From Hyphomicrobium_B sp001006785 (GTDB taxonomy: Bacteria > Pseudomonadota > Alphaproteobacteria > Rhizobiales > Hyphomicrobiaceae): a DNA stretch of 64,000 nt. The stretch covers positions 372,001-436,000 of the forward strand of contig NZ_CDHO01000002.1 of the NCBI RefSeq assembly GCF_001006785.1, read 5' to 3'. The translations under genes and the position numbers were made by a program. Shown in pieces: positions 1 through 6,694 of this stretch (position 1 is its first letter; every line of letters starts with the position of its first letter). The notes under the pieces were generated by a model. That model worked only from the letters and a program-made list of their open reading frames with translations. It was not told the origin of the DNA and did not search any database.

Positions 1-1
1 C

Positions 2-226
2 AAGCGCGCGAGCTGCGAAGTTTATGCGCGCATCGCTCAAGTGCAGGCCGACGCGAACAATAGGTTCCGTTGCGGCTATCGCGGCCCGCGGTGGGATTCG
101 GATTTGAGGCCGCATTTCCAGTGGTGCCGCTGGGCTCCGCGCCGGGCGCTGGCGGAAGAGCAGCGCGGACGTGCCGAACAGCTTCAGGATTGTTTTAATC
201 GCCTCGGCGATTTCGACGGCCGCTGA
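2..226 (+). CDS. C-terminal part of an unidentified protein (5' end outside window)
   Basis: An open frame enters from the left edge and stops at 224-226, giving the last 74 residues of a protein. It holds four cysteines in a regular setting (CEVYARIAQVQ, FRCGYRGPRW, FQWCRW, LQDCF), with a CGxxGPRW stretch and basic, Gln-rich helices. This resembles the tail of small Cys-containing exported proteins seen in alphaproteobacteria, but I cannot name a family. A GTG at 41 could start a shorter protein, but the frame continues upstream of it to the edge and the Cys pattern begins before it, so truncation by the window is the better reading. A strong hairpin follows at 237-270. Confidence 0.6.
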   Translation, partial: KRASCEVYARIAQVQADANNRFRCGYRGPRWDSDLRPHFQWCRWAPRRALAEEQRGRAEQLQDCFNRLGDFDGR

Positions 227-236
227 ATTCGAACGG

Positions 237-270
237 CGGGGATACTGCGCAGCCTCGCGCAGTATTCCCG
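237..270 (+). terminator. Hairpin after the truncated first gene
   Basis: A 14-bp stem (one G-U pair) with a 6-nt loop: CGGGGATACTGCGC pairs with GCGCAGTATTCCCG. It lies 11 nt after the stop of the first gene. No T-tract follows, so it is either a weak intrinsic terminator or an RNA-stabilising 3' end. Confidence 0.55.
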
Positions 271-399
271 CTGATCATATTCGCTGAATTCCTGAATAAA
301 CACTCATCTACAATACGAAGAAGTAAAGCGCGCCGCCATCGGAAGTGCGGCTTTCGCACGTTGTTGGAAGTACCTGAGTTCGATAACCGGGAGCTTCCT

Positions 400-660
400 A
401 TGACATCGATGAAACAGCTTGCAGCAGTCGCATTTGCGGGTTTGGCCGTCGTCGGGTTTTCCGCGTCGGCCGAGGCCTATCACGGTCGCGGATACGGACA
501 CTGGCATGGATACGGCCACGGCTACTATGGCGGCGGATACGGCCACCGGCGTCACTGGGGCTATGGATGGGGCTACCCCGCGTGGGGCTACTATCCGGCC
601 TGGGGCTACGATTACCGGCATTGCTATTGGCGTTATGGCCACCGCGTCTGCTGGTATTAA
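400..660 (+). CDS. Small secreted Gly/Tyr/His-rich protein
   Basis: An 86-residue protein. The N-terminus MTSMKQLAAVAFAGLAVVGF followed by SASAEA looks like a Sec signal peptide cut before YHGRGYGH. The mature part is about 60 residues of Gly, Tyr, His and Trp in GYGH/GYYGGGYGH-like repeats and ends in a C-x8-C motif (CYWRYGHRVC). I chose ATG 400, which has GGGAGC upstream; ATG 409 is equally possible. The same C-x8-C end with a shared GHR core occurs in the small exported protein at 29705-29956, so the two may belong to one loose family. Function is unknown; a periplasmic or surface, possibly metal-binding role is only a guess from composition. A good intrinsic terminator lies at 779-818. 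Confidence 0.7.
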   Translation: MTSMKQLAAVAFAGLAVVGFSASAEAYHGRGYGHWHGYGHGYYGGGYGHRRHWGYGWGYPAWGYYPAWGYDYRHCYWRYGHRVCWY

Positions 661-778
661 ATGGATGAAGATCGGCGGCGTTAACGTCTGCGATAGTTTG
701 ACACTGATATAAGAGCGTTCCGCTCCGTCCCCCAAGAGCGGCACGCGCGCAAAGCATCCCCTGAATTTGCTGCGTTTC

Positions 779-818
779 GGGCGTCGGCTTTCCCCCAAGC
801 TGGCGCCCTTTATTTTGT
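779..818 (+). terminator. Rho-independent terminator
   Basis: A 12-bp stem with two G-U pairs (GGGCGTCGGCTT with AAGCTGGCGCCC), loop TCCCCC, followed by TTTATTTTGT. It ends the transcript of the small secreted protein gene at 400-660. The rest of the 661-994 interval holds no convincing gene; it must contain the promoter of the next gene, which I could not pick out. Confidence 0.8.
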
Positions 819-994
819 CATCGGGGCACGCGCGCAAATCGGCGATGGCGAAAAAAGGCTCTGCAACGGGAATGAGTGCAAGCTTACCAAACAGTATATT
901 CTTTAAACGTAGATATTCATCAACCTGACAGGAATCCTCACCTAGAAGTGCCGCGCGTCGCGAGTGACGCCAACGCACCTTTAGGAGCCTAATT

Positions 995-1255
995 ATGAAG
1001 ACCACTTTGACTGTCGCACTTGCTGCCGCTGCTATGATGCTCGGAGCCGGCGTTGCCAGCGCGCATGACAAGACCGCCAAGGGCGTCCATCATCATCATG
1101 CCCATCACGCGCATCATGCTGCGCACCACAAGCACGCTTCAAAGCATGCTTCCAAGCACGCCGAGAAGCATGCAGCGAAGAAGGCGCACAAGCACGCCGC
1201 AAAGCACGGTCACAAGCACATCGTGTCGAAGAAGGCCGTCAAGAAGGCCGGTTGA
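995..1255 (+). CDS. Small secreted His/Lys-rich protein
   Basis: An 86-residue protein preceded by TTAGGAGCC, a good ribosome binding site 6-7 nt before ATG 995. Residues 1-23 form a signal peptide (MKTTLTVALAAAAMMLGAGV, then ASA) cut before HDKTAKG. The mature part has dense His runs (HHHHAHHAHH) followed by KHASKHASKHAEKHA-type heptad-like repeats and a Lys-rich tail. Such composition binds divalent metals or acts as a polycation, so a periplasmic metal-sequestering role is plausible but not shown. A 14-bp hairpin directly follows at 1262-1294. Its composition differs strongly from neighbouring genes, and no family is recognised. Confidence 0.75.
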   Translation: MKTTLTVALAAAAMMLGAGVASAHDKTAKGVHHHHAHHAHHAAHHKHASKHASKHAEKHAAKKAHKHAAKHGHKHIVSKKAVKKAG

Positions 1256-1261
1256 TTTTCG

Positions 1262-1294
1262 ACGAGGTGTGGAGGCCGCTCCTTCACACCTCGT
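1262..1294 (+). terminator. Hairpin after the His-rich protein gene
   Basis: A 14-bp stem with one G-U pair: ACGAGGTGTGGAGG pairs with CCTTCACACCTCGT around loop CCGCT. It begins 7 nt after the stop codon. No T-run follows, so termination is inferred from the hairpin alone. Confidence 0.6.
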
Positions 1295-1711
1295 GTCCGG
1301 CCGGTAGCCGCCTGCCGATTCGTTCGACCCACGACCCCGGCGCCAGGGGATGTTCGGCGGCCGCGCTAGAATAAGCGCAATTGCTTCAATTCATAAAAAA
1401 TATCGATGCATTGACCCTGGCGCGGTCTACGCTGCCGGCTGTCCGGCCGGTGCCAAATAAACCATCAGTCTGCAGGCAACCCGCAACCCTATGAGTCGTT
1501 GAATCAGACCGGCGTCCGCGCGAGGCCGCTGCGGCAGGACGGCGCCAGCAACCGCATCGGTCAAACGGTTCCTTTTTAGCTCATAGACATATAGTCCCAG
1601 CCGTTTGAAGCACTCGCGAGTTGCACCCCATTAGGTCCTGGGCTAACACCGGGCGTGCGCGGCGGCATCGTGCGCCTTTGCAGGCTCCGTGCCCTATGTG
1701 GACGAGATGCG
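1295..1711 (+). promoter_or_regulatory. Leader region of the nuo operon
   Basis: This 417-nt stretch has no supported gene and must carry the nuo promoter. Its clearest element is a perfect 8-bp inverted repeat, TCAAACGG at 1561-1568 and CCGTTTGA at 1601-1608, flanking TATAGT at 1590-1595, which could serve as a -10 box. No good -35 hexamer is seen at the right spacing. A repressor site or a leader stem are both possible. An AT-rich patch lies around 1381-1415. Confidence 0.35.
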
Positions 1712-2077
1712 ATGGTCGATCTGACTTCTCACTACCTGCCAATTGCGATTTTCATCGGCGTTGCGCTGTTGATTGGTGCAGCCCTGATGGTGGCGCCGTT
1801 CCTGGTCGCATACCGCAATCCGGACCCCGAAAAGGTGTCTGCTTACGAATGTGGCTTCAACGCCTTCGATGATGCGCGCATGAAGTTCGACGTGAGGTTC
1901 TACCTCGTGTCGATTCTGTTCATCGTCTTCGATCTCGAAATTGCGTTCCTGTTTCCGTGGGCGGTGGCATTCAAGGACATCGGTGTGTTCGGCTTCTGGT
2001 CGATGATGGCGTTCCTTGGCGTGCTGACGGTCGGCTTCATCTACGAGTGGAAGAAGGGCGCGCTCGAATGGGAGTGA
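1712..2077 (+). CDS. nuoA: NADH-quinone oxidoreductase subunit A
   Basis: A 121-residue membrane subunit of complex I. It has three membrane segments (about 9-32, 64-83 and 89-110) and the conserved loop after the first one, with NPDPEKVSAYECGFNAFDDA and the conserved Cys, followed by KFDVRFYLVSILFIVFDLE. The loop lies at the quinone-site entrance in the family. I chose ATG 1712 (MVDLTSHYLP) because it gives the normal family length; an in-frame GTG at 1655 would add 19 unconserved residues. It is the first gene of the operon and overlaps nuoB by 10 nt, which suggests translational coupling. Confidence 0.96.
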   Translation: MVDLTSHYLPIAIFIGVALLIGAALMVAPFLVAYRNPDPEKVSAYECGFNAFDDARMKFDVRFYLVSILFIVFDLEIAFLFPWAVAFKDIGVFGFWSMMAFLGVLTVGFIYEWKKGALEWE

Positions 2078-2664
2078 TACGCACCAACGACGGGCAGATC
2101 ATCTTCGACCGCGCGTTGGACAAGGCGCGCGAAGGCGTCTCCGGCGCCGCGACCTCGATCATTCGTCCCGACGACCAGTTCTTCACCGGAATCTCCAACG
2201 AGTTGGCCGACAAGGGCTTTCTCGTGACGACAGTCGATGACCTCATCAACTGGGCGCGCACCGGCTCGCTGATGTGGATGACGTTCGGTCTCGCCTGTTG
2301 CGCCGTCGAGATGATGCAGGCCTCGATGCCGCGTTACGATCTCGAGCGCTTCGGCTTTGCGCCCCGCGCTTCGCCGCGCCAGTCCGACGTGATGATCGTC
2401 GCCGGCACGCTGACCAACAAGATGGCTCCGGCGTTGCGCAAGGTCTACGACCAGATGCCGGAACCGCGTTATGTGATTTCGATGGGAAGCTGCGCCAACG
2501 GCGGCGGCTACTATCATTATTCCTACGCCGTCGTGCGCGGTTGCGATCGCGTCGTCCCGGTCGATGTTTACGTCCCGGGTTGCCCGCCGACCGCCGAGGC
2601 GCTGGTTTATGGAATTCTGCTGCTACAACGCAAAATACGCCGGACGGGAACGATCGAGAGATAG
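2068..2664 (+). CDS. nuoB: NADH-quinone oxidoreductase subunit B
   Basis: A 198-residue subunit of the peripheral arm that carries the terminal [4Fe-4S] cluster N2, next to the quinone site. The cluster cysteines are visible in GLACCAVEMM (two), GSCANGGGYYHYSY and VPGCPPTAEAL. The N-terminal 40 residues are a variable extension typical of alphaproteobacteria. Start ATG 2068 lies inside nuoA's end, out of frame; an earlier start in the same frame would only add nuoA shadow sequence. The next gene is not nuoC but an inserted secreted protein. Confidence 0.97.
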   Translation: MGVIRTNDGQIIFDRALDKAREGVSGAATSIIRPDDQFFTGISNELADKGFLVTTVDDLINWARTGSLMWMTFGLACCAVEMMQASMPRYDLERFGFAPRASPRQSDVMIVAGTLTNKMAPALRKVYDQMPEPRYVISMGSCANGGGYYHYSYAVVRGCDRVVPVDVYVPGCPPTAEALVYGILLLQRKIRRTGTIER

Positions 2665-2685
2665 GCAACTCGGAAAGGCCGTGTC

Positions 2686-3105
2686 GTGAACCGCCGCCTG
2701 ATAACTGCAGCTGCAGGCACCCTTTCGGTTTTCGTTGCGGCCGTCGCGCTATCGCAGCCGTCACTCGCCGCCGATTCCGGTCCGAATCTTGTCGGCACAT
2801 GGTCGGGCCACACGGATTCGATCGGCGATATTTACGGTCTCAGGACGCGCGAACGCACCGTCCATATTACGGAGCAGACCGACCGGAGGTTTCGCGGCTA
2901 TTTCGTCTACGAAGGCGGCCGTCGCGATTTCTTCGGGATCGTCTTTCCCGATAACACGTCGTTCGCGTGGACCTCGACCGCCGCGAAATCCGTGACGGAA
3001 GGCCGAATTCTCGGCGACGATCACATTGCGGCCTGTTACATCGAAGCCGGAACGGAAGCGACGGCTGGTTGTTCCGACCTCACGCGCGTTGATAAAAAGC
3101 CCTAA
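2686..3105 (+). CDS. Secreted protein of unknown function within nuo operon
   Basis: A 139-residue protein with GTG start at 2686 and GGAAAGG about 8 nt upstream. Residues 1-28 form a signal peptide (VNRRLITAAAGTLSVF, then AAVALSQPSLA). The mature part begins ADSGPNLVGTWSG and holds a GTW...G motif, an EGGRRDFFGIV segment and two Cys near the end (AACYIEAG, AGCSD), compatible with a small beta-barrel or lipocalin-like fold. No family is recognised. It sits between nuoB and nuoC, 21 nt after nuoB and 15 nt before nuoC, so it is co-transcribed with complex I. Whether it takes part in complex I function is unknown; it may just be a lineage-specific insertion. Confidence 0.72.
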   Translation: MNRRLITAAAGTLSVFVAAVALSQPSLAADSGPNLVGTWSGHTDSIGDIYGLRTRERTVHITEQTDRRFRGYFVYEGGRRDFFGIVFPDNTSFAWTSTAAKSVTEGRILGDDHIAACYIEAGTEATAGCSDLTRVDKKP

Positions 3106-3120
3106 GCGGATGCTGTTCTG

Positions 3121-3720
3121 ATGGAAATCGCAAACCTTATCACTCACGTCGGCACGCTCTTCGGAGCCGACATCCTCGCCAGCAGCACGGCCTTCGACGA
3201 GGCATCGATTTCCGTGCCTCGCGACCGGATCGTCGACGTGCTGACGAAGCTGCGCGACGATCCCAAGTGCCAGTTCGAGGTTCTGATCGATATCTGCGGT
3301 GTCGACTATCCCGAGCGCGCGGAACGCTTCGAGGTCGTCTATCATCTGCTTTCGCCGCGCCTCAATCAGCGGCTGCGCATCAAGATCTCGACCGACGAGA
3401 CGACTGCGGTGCCGAGCGTGAATGACGTCTTCCCCGCCGCGAACTGGTATGAGCGCGAAGCCTACGATCTCTATGGCATCCGTTTCACCGGACATCCCGA
3501 TCTCCGGCGCATCCTGACGGACTACGGTTTTCAGGGGCATCCGCTGCGCAAGGATTTCCCGCTCACCGGTTACGTCGAGGTTCGCTACGACGACGAAAAG
3601 AAGCGCGTCGTGTACGAGCCGGTCAAGCTCACGCAGGAATTCCGCGATTTCGATTTCGAAAGCCCGTGGGAAGGTCCGAACTACATCATTCCGGGCGACG
3701 AAAAAGCACAGCGTTCATGA
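3121..3720 (+). CDS. nuoC: NADH-quinone oxidoreductase subunit C
   Basis: A 199-residue subunit of the peripheral arm (30-kDa subunit family), separate from nuoD as usual in alphaproteobacteria. The family signature ERFEVVYHLLS...RIKISTDE is followed by WYEREAYDLYGIRFTGHPDL and RRILTDYGFQGHPLRKDFPL. The C-terminus keeps the FDFESPWEG motif. The start ATG 3121 gives the usual length; its ribosome binding site is weak, so translation may depend on the preceding gene. Two further inserted genes separate it from nuoD. Confidence 0.96.
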   Translation: MEIANLITHVGTLFGADILASSTAFDEASISVPRDRIVDVLTKLRDDPKCQFEVLIDICGVDYPERAERFEVVYHLLSPRLNQRLRIKISTDETTAVPSVNDVFPAANWYEREAYDLYGIRFTGHPDLRRILTDYGFQGHPLRKDFPLTGYVEVRYDDEKKRVVYEPVKLTQEFRDFDFESPWEGPNYIIPGDEKAQRS

Positions 3721-3776
3721 CGGCCGCCGGGCGTCGGCCCGGTTCCACTTCCATCACCTGCACCGTGGGCATTTGA

Positions 3777-4076
3777 ATGGATTTTGAAACGAATGTAGCC
3801 ATTTCGGCCGGGTTGATGGTCGCTGCATTCGTTCTCGACTGGCCGCGCGCAATCGTGGGCGTGGCGTTCGGAGTTCTGGGCCGGTTTCTGCCCTATGCGA
3901 CGATCGTCGTTCCGCTCGGCGTCGTCCTCATCTCGATCGGCGGCGAGTTCGTTTACCCGCTGCTCGGGCGCACCGAATCGCCGAGCCTGTGGTCATTCGC
4001 GATCGGCTTATTTTCGGTCGCAGCAACAGCTTCTAACCTCTATATAACGATCCGAAATCTGAAAGACAGACTGTGA
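3777..4076 (+). CDS. Small inner-membrane protein, unknown
   Basis: A 99-residue hydrophobic protein with about three membrane segments (near 8-30, 37-58 and 70-90) and a short basic tail ending RNLKDRL. It starts with ATG 3777, 57 nt after nuoC, and its stop overlaps the possible upstream GTG of the next gene. It is reminiscent of small membrane proteins with a VLDWPRAI..G motif, but I recognise no family. It is the second extra gene in the nuo operon. Confidence 0.65.
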   Translation: MDFETNVAISAGLMVAAFVLDWPRAIVGVAFGVLGRFLPYATIVVPLGVVLISIGGEFVYPLLGRTESPSLWSFAIGLFSVAATASNLYITIRNLKDRL

Positions 4077-4087
4077 GGGCCGACGCA

Positions 4088-4537
4088 GTGAAACCTTCGC
4101 TTCAGGCTGGAGCGCGCACTGAGTTTTCGTTTCGTGTGCCGGCAACGAAAACGGTGCCGTATCTTTATCCGGAGGCTCGGGAATTCCAGCTCATGCCGAC
4201 GGTCTTCGCGACCGGCTTCATGGTCGGGCTGATGGAATGGACCTGCCTGCACATCATCGAGGACCATCTCGATCAAGGCGAAGGCTCGCTCGGTGTGCAT
4301 ATTAACGTGTCGCACGTCGCGGCGACTGTTCCAGGGCAAACGGTCACGGTCGAGGCCGAGTGCACGAAAGTCGCGGGGCGTCGCATCTTTTTCCACGTTA
4401 AAGCCCACGACGGGATTGACCTGATTGGCGAGGGCGAGCATGAGCGCGTGGTCGTCGATTGGGAAAAGTTCGAGCAGCGCGTAAACGGTAAGGCGAAGCT
4501 CGCGCGTCTCTCTCCAATTACGCGGGGAACTGGTTGA
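4088..4537 (+). CDS. Hotdog-fold thioesterase, fluoroacetyl-CoA thioesterase (FlK)-like
   Basis: A 149-residue single hotdog-domain protein. It aligns with the FlK family: MPTVFATGFMVGLMEWTC carries the expected Thr and Glu eight residues apart, and the His in HINVSHVAAT follows 26 residues after the Glu. With GTG 4088 as start these fall at T42, E50 and H76, the same numbers as I recall for the catalytic triad of Streptomyces FlK. GAGGG lies 7-8 nt upstream; a GTG at 4073 would add five residues. FlK hydrolyses fluoroacetyl-CoA, but most relatives are general acyl-CoA thioesterases, so the substrate here is unknown. It lies directly before nuoD (stop and start 2 nt apart), the third extra gene in the operon. 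Confidence 0.8.
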   Translation: MKPSLQAGARTEFSFRVPATKTVPYLYPEAREFQLMPTVFATGFMVGLMEWTCLHIIEDHLDQGEGSLGVHINVSHVAATVPGQTVTVEAECTKVAGRRIFFHVKAHDGIDLIGEGEHERVVVDWEKFEQRVNGKAKLARLSPITRGTG

Positions 4538-4539
4538 AA

Positions 4540-5730
4540 ATGGCCGAAACGGAAATCCGCAACTTCAACATCAATTTCGGACCGCAGCATCCGGCCGCGC
4601 ACGGCGTGTTGCGGCTGGTGCTGGAACTTGACGGCGAAGTCGTCGAGCGCGTCGATCCGCATATCGGCCTGTTGCATCGTGGGACCGAAAAGCTCATCGA
4701 GCACAAGACCTACATGCAGGCGATCGGCTATTTCGATCGTCTCGACTACGTCGCGCCGATGAATCAGGAGCATGCGTTCTGCCTCGCGGCCGAGCGCCTG
4801 CTGGGCATCACCGTCCCGCGCCGGGGCCAGCTGATCCGCGTGCTCTTTTCCGAAATCGGCCGCATCCTTTCGCATCTCCTGAACGTCACGACGCAGGCGA
4901 TGGACGTCGGCGCCCTGACCCCGCCGCTCTGGGGTTTCGAGGAACGCGAGAAGCTGATGGTGTTCTATGAGCGCGCATCCGGCGCGCGCATGCACGCCAA
5001 GTATTTCCGCATCGGCGGCGTGCACCAGGATCTGCCGGAAAAGCTGATCGACGACATTTACGCCTTCTGCGATCCGTTCCTGAAAGTCGTCGACGACATC
5101 GACGTGCTCCTGACCGAGAACCGCATCTTCAAGCAGCGCAACGTCGATATCGGCGTCGTCTCGCTGGACGAGGCCTTCGCCTGGGGCTTCTCGGGCGTCA
5201 TGGTCCGCGGCTCCGGCGCGGCGTGGGACCTCCGCAAGTCGCAGCCCTACGAATGCTATAGCGAACTGGATTTCGATATCCCGATCGGCAAGAACGGCGA
5301 CTGCTACGACAGATATCTGATCCGCATGCAGGAAATGCGGGAATCGACCAAGCTGATGAAGCAGTGCTGCGAGCTGCTGAAGTCGCCAGGCGGCCAGGGT
5401 CCGCACTCGGCCGAGAACAAGAAAGTCGTGCCGCCGAAGCGCGGAGAGATGAAGCGCTCGATGGAAGCGCTGATCCATCACTTCAAGCTCTACACGGAAG
5501 GTTTTCACGTCCCCGCCGGAGACGTCTATGCGGCCGTCGAAGCGCCGAAGGGCGAGTTCGGCGTCTATCTCGTGGCGGATGGCTCCAACAAGCCCTATCG
5601 CTGCAAGATCCGCGCCCCGGGCTTCCCGCACCTCGCGGCTATGGACTTCCTGAACCGCGGGCACATGCTGGCCGACGTCTCGGCCATCCTCGGCTCGCTC
5701 GATATCGTGTTCGGCGAGATCGACCGCTGA
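4540..5730 (+). CDS. nuoD: NADH-quinone oxidoreductase subunit D
   Basis: A 396-residue 49-kDa subunit of complex I, which forms the quinone-reduction pocket with NuoB. Family motifs are clear: NFGPQHPAAHGVLRLVLELD, HIGLLHRGTEKLIE, YFDRLDYVAPMNQEHAFCLA and the C-terminal MLADVSAILGSLDIVFGEID. I used ATG 4540 (MAETEIRNFN); a TTG two codons upstream is in frame but less likely. GGGGA precedes by about 10 nt. It is followed by a 230-nt interval and another inserted membrane protein gene before nuoE. Confidence 0.97.
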   Translation: MAETEIRNFNINFGPQHPAAHGVLRLVLELDGEVVERVDPHIGLLHRGTEKLIEHKTYMQAIGYFDRLDYVAPMNQEHAFCLAAERLLGITVPRRGQLIRVLFSEIGRILSHLLNVTTQAMDVGALTPPLWGFEEREKLMVFYERASGARMHAKYFRIGGVHQDLPEKLIDDIYAFCDPFLKVVDDIDVLLTENRIFKQRNVDIGVVSLDEAFAWGFSGVMVRGSGAAWDLRKSQPYECYSELDFDIPIGKNGDCYDRYLIRMQEMRESTKLMKQCCELLKSPGGQGPHSAENKKVVPPKRGEMKRSMEALIHHFKLYTEGFHVPAGDVYAAVEAPKGEFGVYLVADGSNKPYRCKIRAPGFPHLAAMDFLNRGHMLADVSAILGSLDIVFGEIDR

Positions 5731-5960
5731 CGGCGGGCGTCGTGCGGCTGGCTGCTGTGACCGCCGGGAACGGTTGAGCCGTTTCGCGCGGCGCATCACG
5801 CTTTAGCCCGGCCGCGTGCGTGCCATTCCGGCGGCCCTTGCGGCGGCGACGCTGTCGCGCGGCTGTCATCCGGGAGCAACACGGACTAGCATCCGCCTCA
5901 AAGCCCTGGCAAAACAGCGCCTCGCGATTTCGCAGTCCAAGTAATCCCGAGGTGATGCGT

Positions 5961-6443
5961 ATGATTTATGGTGCAAGCCCAGTCATCGACAATCTGTTCC
6001 TGCTGGCGGTCGTCGCGCTGGGATGGGGCTTAAGCCTTTCTACGTATCGCCTTTTTGCCCGCTCGCGGGGCTGGCCGATGGGCGCGCTGCAGGCCGACGC
6101 GCCGTTCATTCCCGTGCTGATAGGGCTGGCGGGACTGTTTGCGGGATTGATCTTCGCCGCCGCGCGCGGCTCCGACGACGGCGGCTGGGTCATCATCGCC
6201 CTCGGCCTGCTGTTTGCAGTATTGTGGACCGGGTTCCTGCGTGTCGCCTCGCAGCTGTCGCTGATCCTTGCGCCGATCGCGACGTTTCTTTTGCTGCTCG
6301 GTTGGCTGGCGGTGCCGCTCGGTTTTGCAGAGCGTCGCTGGGCGACGGAACGTCCTTCTGAAACGCTTCAGCGGCGCGGAATTCTGAAACCCGATTCGTC
6401 CGTCGCCGTGCCCAATCCGCCGGCCTCAGACGCGACCCCTTGA
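5961..6443 (+). CDS. Membrane protein of unknown function between nuoD and nuoE
   Basis: A 160-residue protein with about four membrane segments (near 8-27, 46-66, 74-95 and 98-120), then a polar tail rich in Arg, Pro and Ser (NPPASDATP end). CGAGGTG lies 7 nt before ATG 5961, which decides this start over ATG 5955 and over longer upstream readings. I recognise no family. It is the fourth gene inserted in the nuo operon and is separated from nuoE by about 250 nt, enough for an internal promoter, though I could not identify one. Confidence 0.65.
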   Translation: MIYGASPVIDNLFLLAVVALGWGLSLSTYRLFARSRGWPMGALQADAPFIPVLIGLAGLFAGLIFAAARGSDDGGWVIIALGLLFAVLWTGFLRVASQLSLILAPIATFLLLLGWLAVPLGFAERRWATERPSETLQRRGILKPDSSVAVPNPPASDATP

Positions 6444-6694
6444 TCCTCATCAACCAGTCATAGATCGGGGAACCATTAGTCGCACCTGCTTGCTGTTTAT
6501 CACGGTCGCTTCATGCTTTAGCCGCATCTGCAAATCCTTGCCTAGTCGCGTTCTTCCGCGTACTGGACCGTGTTGACGCTCGAAGGGTAATGTCGATTTG
6601 CAAGAGTCGGCATTGGCGTGACGGGGCAAGGTCGTTCGTCTGACCCGACCACGTACGATTCGGCGCCGCGACCCTTGGTTTTCAGGAGCCGTTG

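Noticed and set aside
304..1080. A 258-codon minus-strand frame opposite the two small secreted proteins
   Set aside because: The plus-strand genes have signal peptides, ribosome binding sites and terminators; the minus frame crosses these terminators and shows no family.
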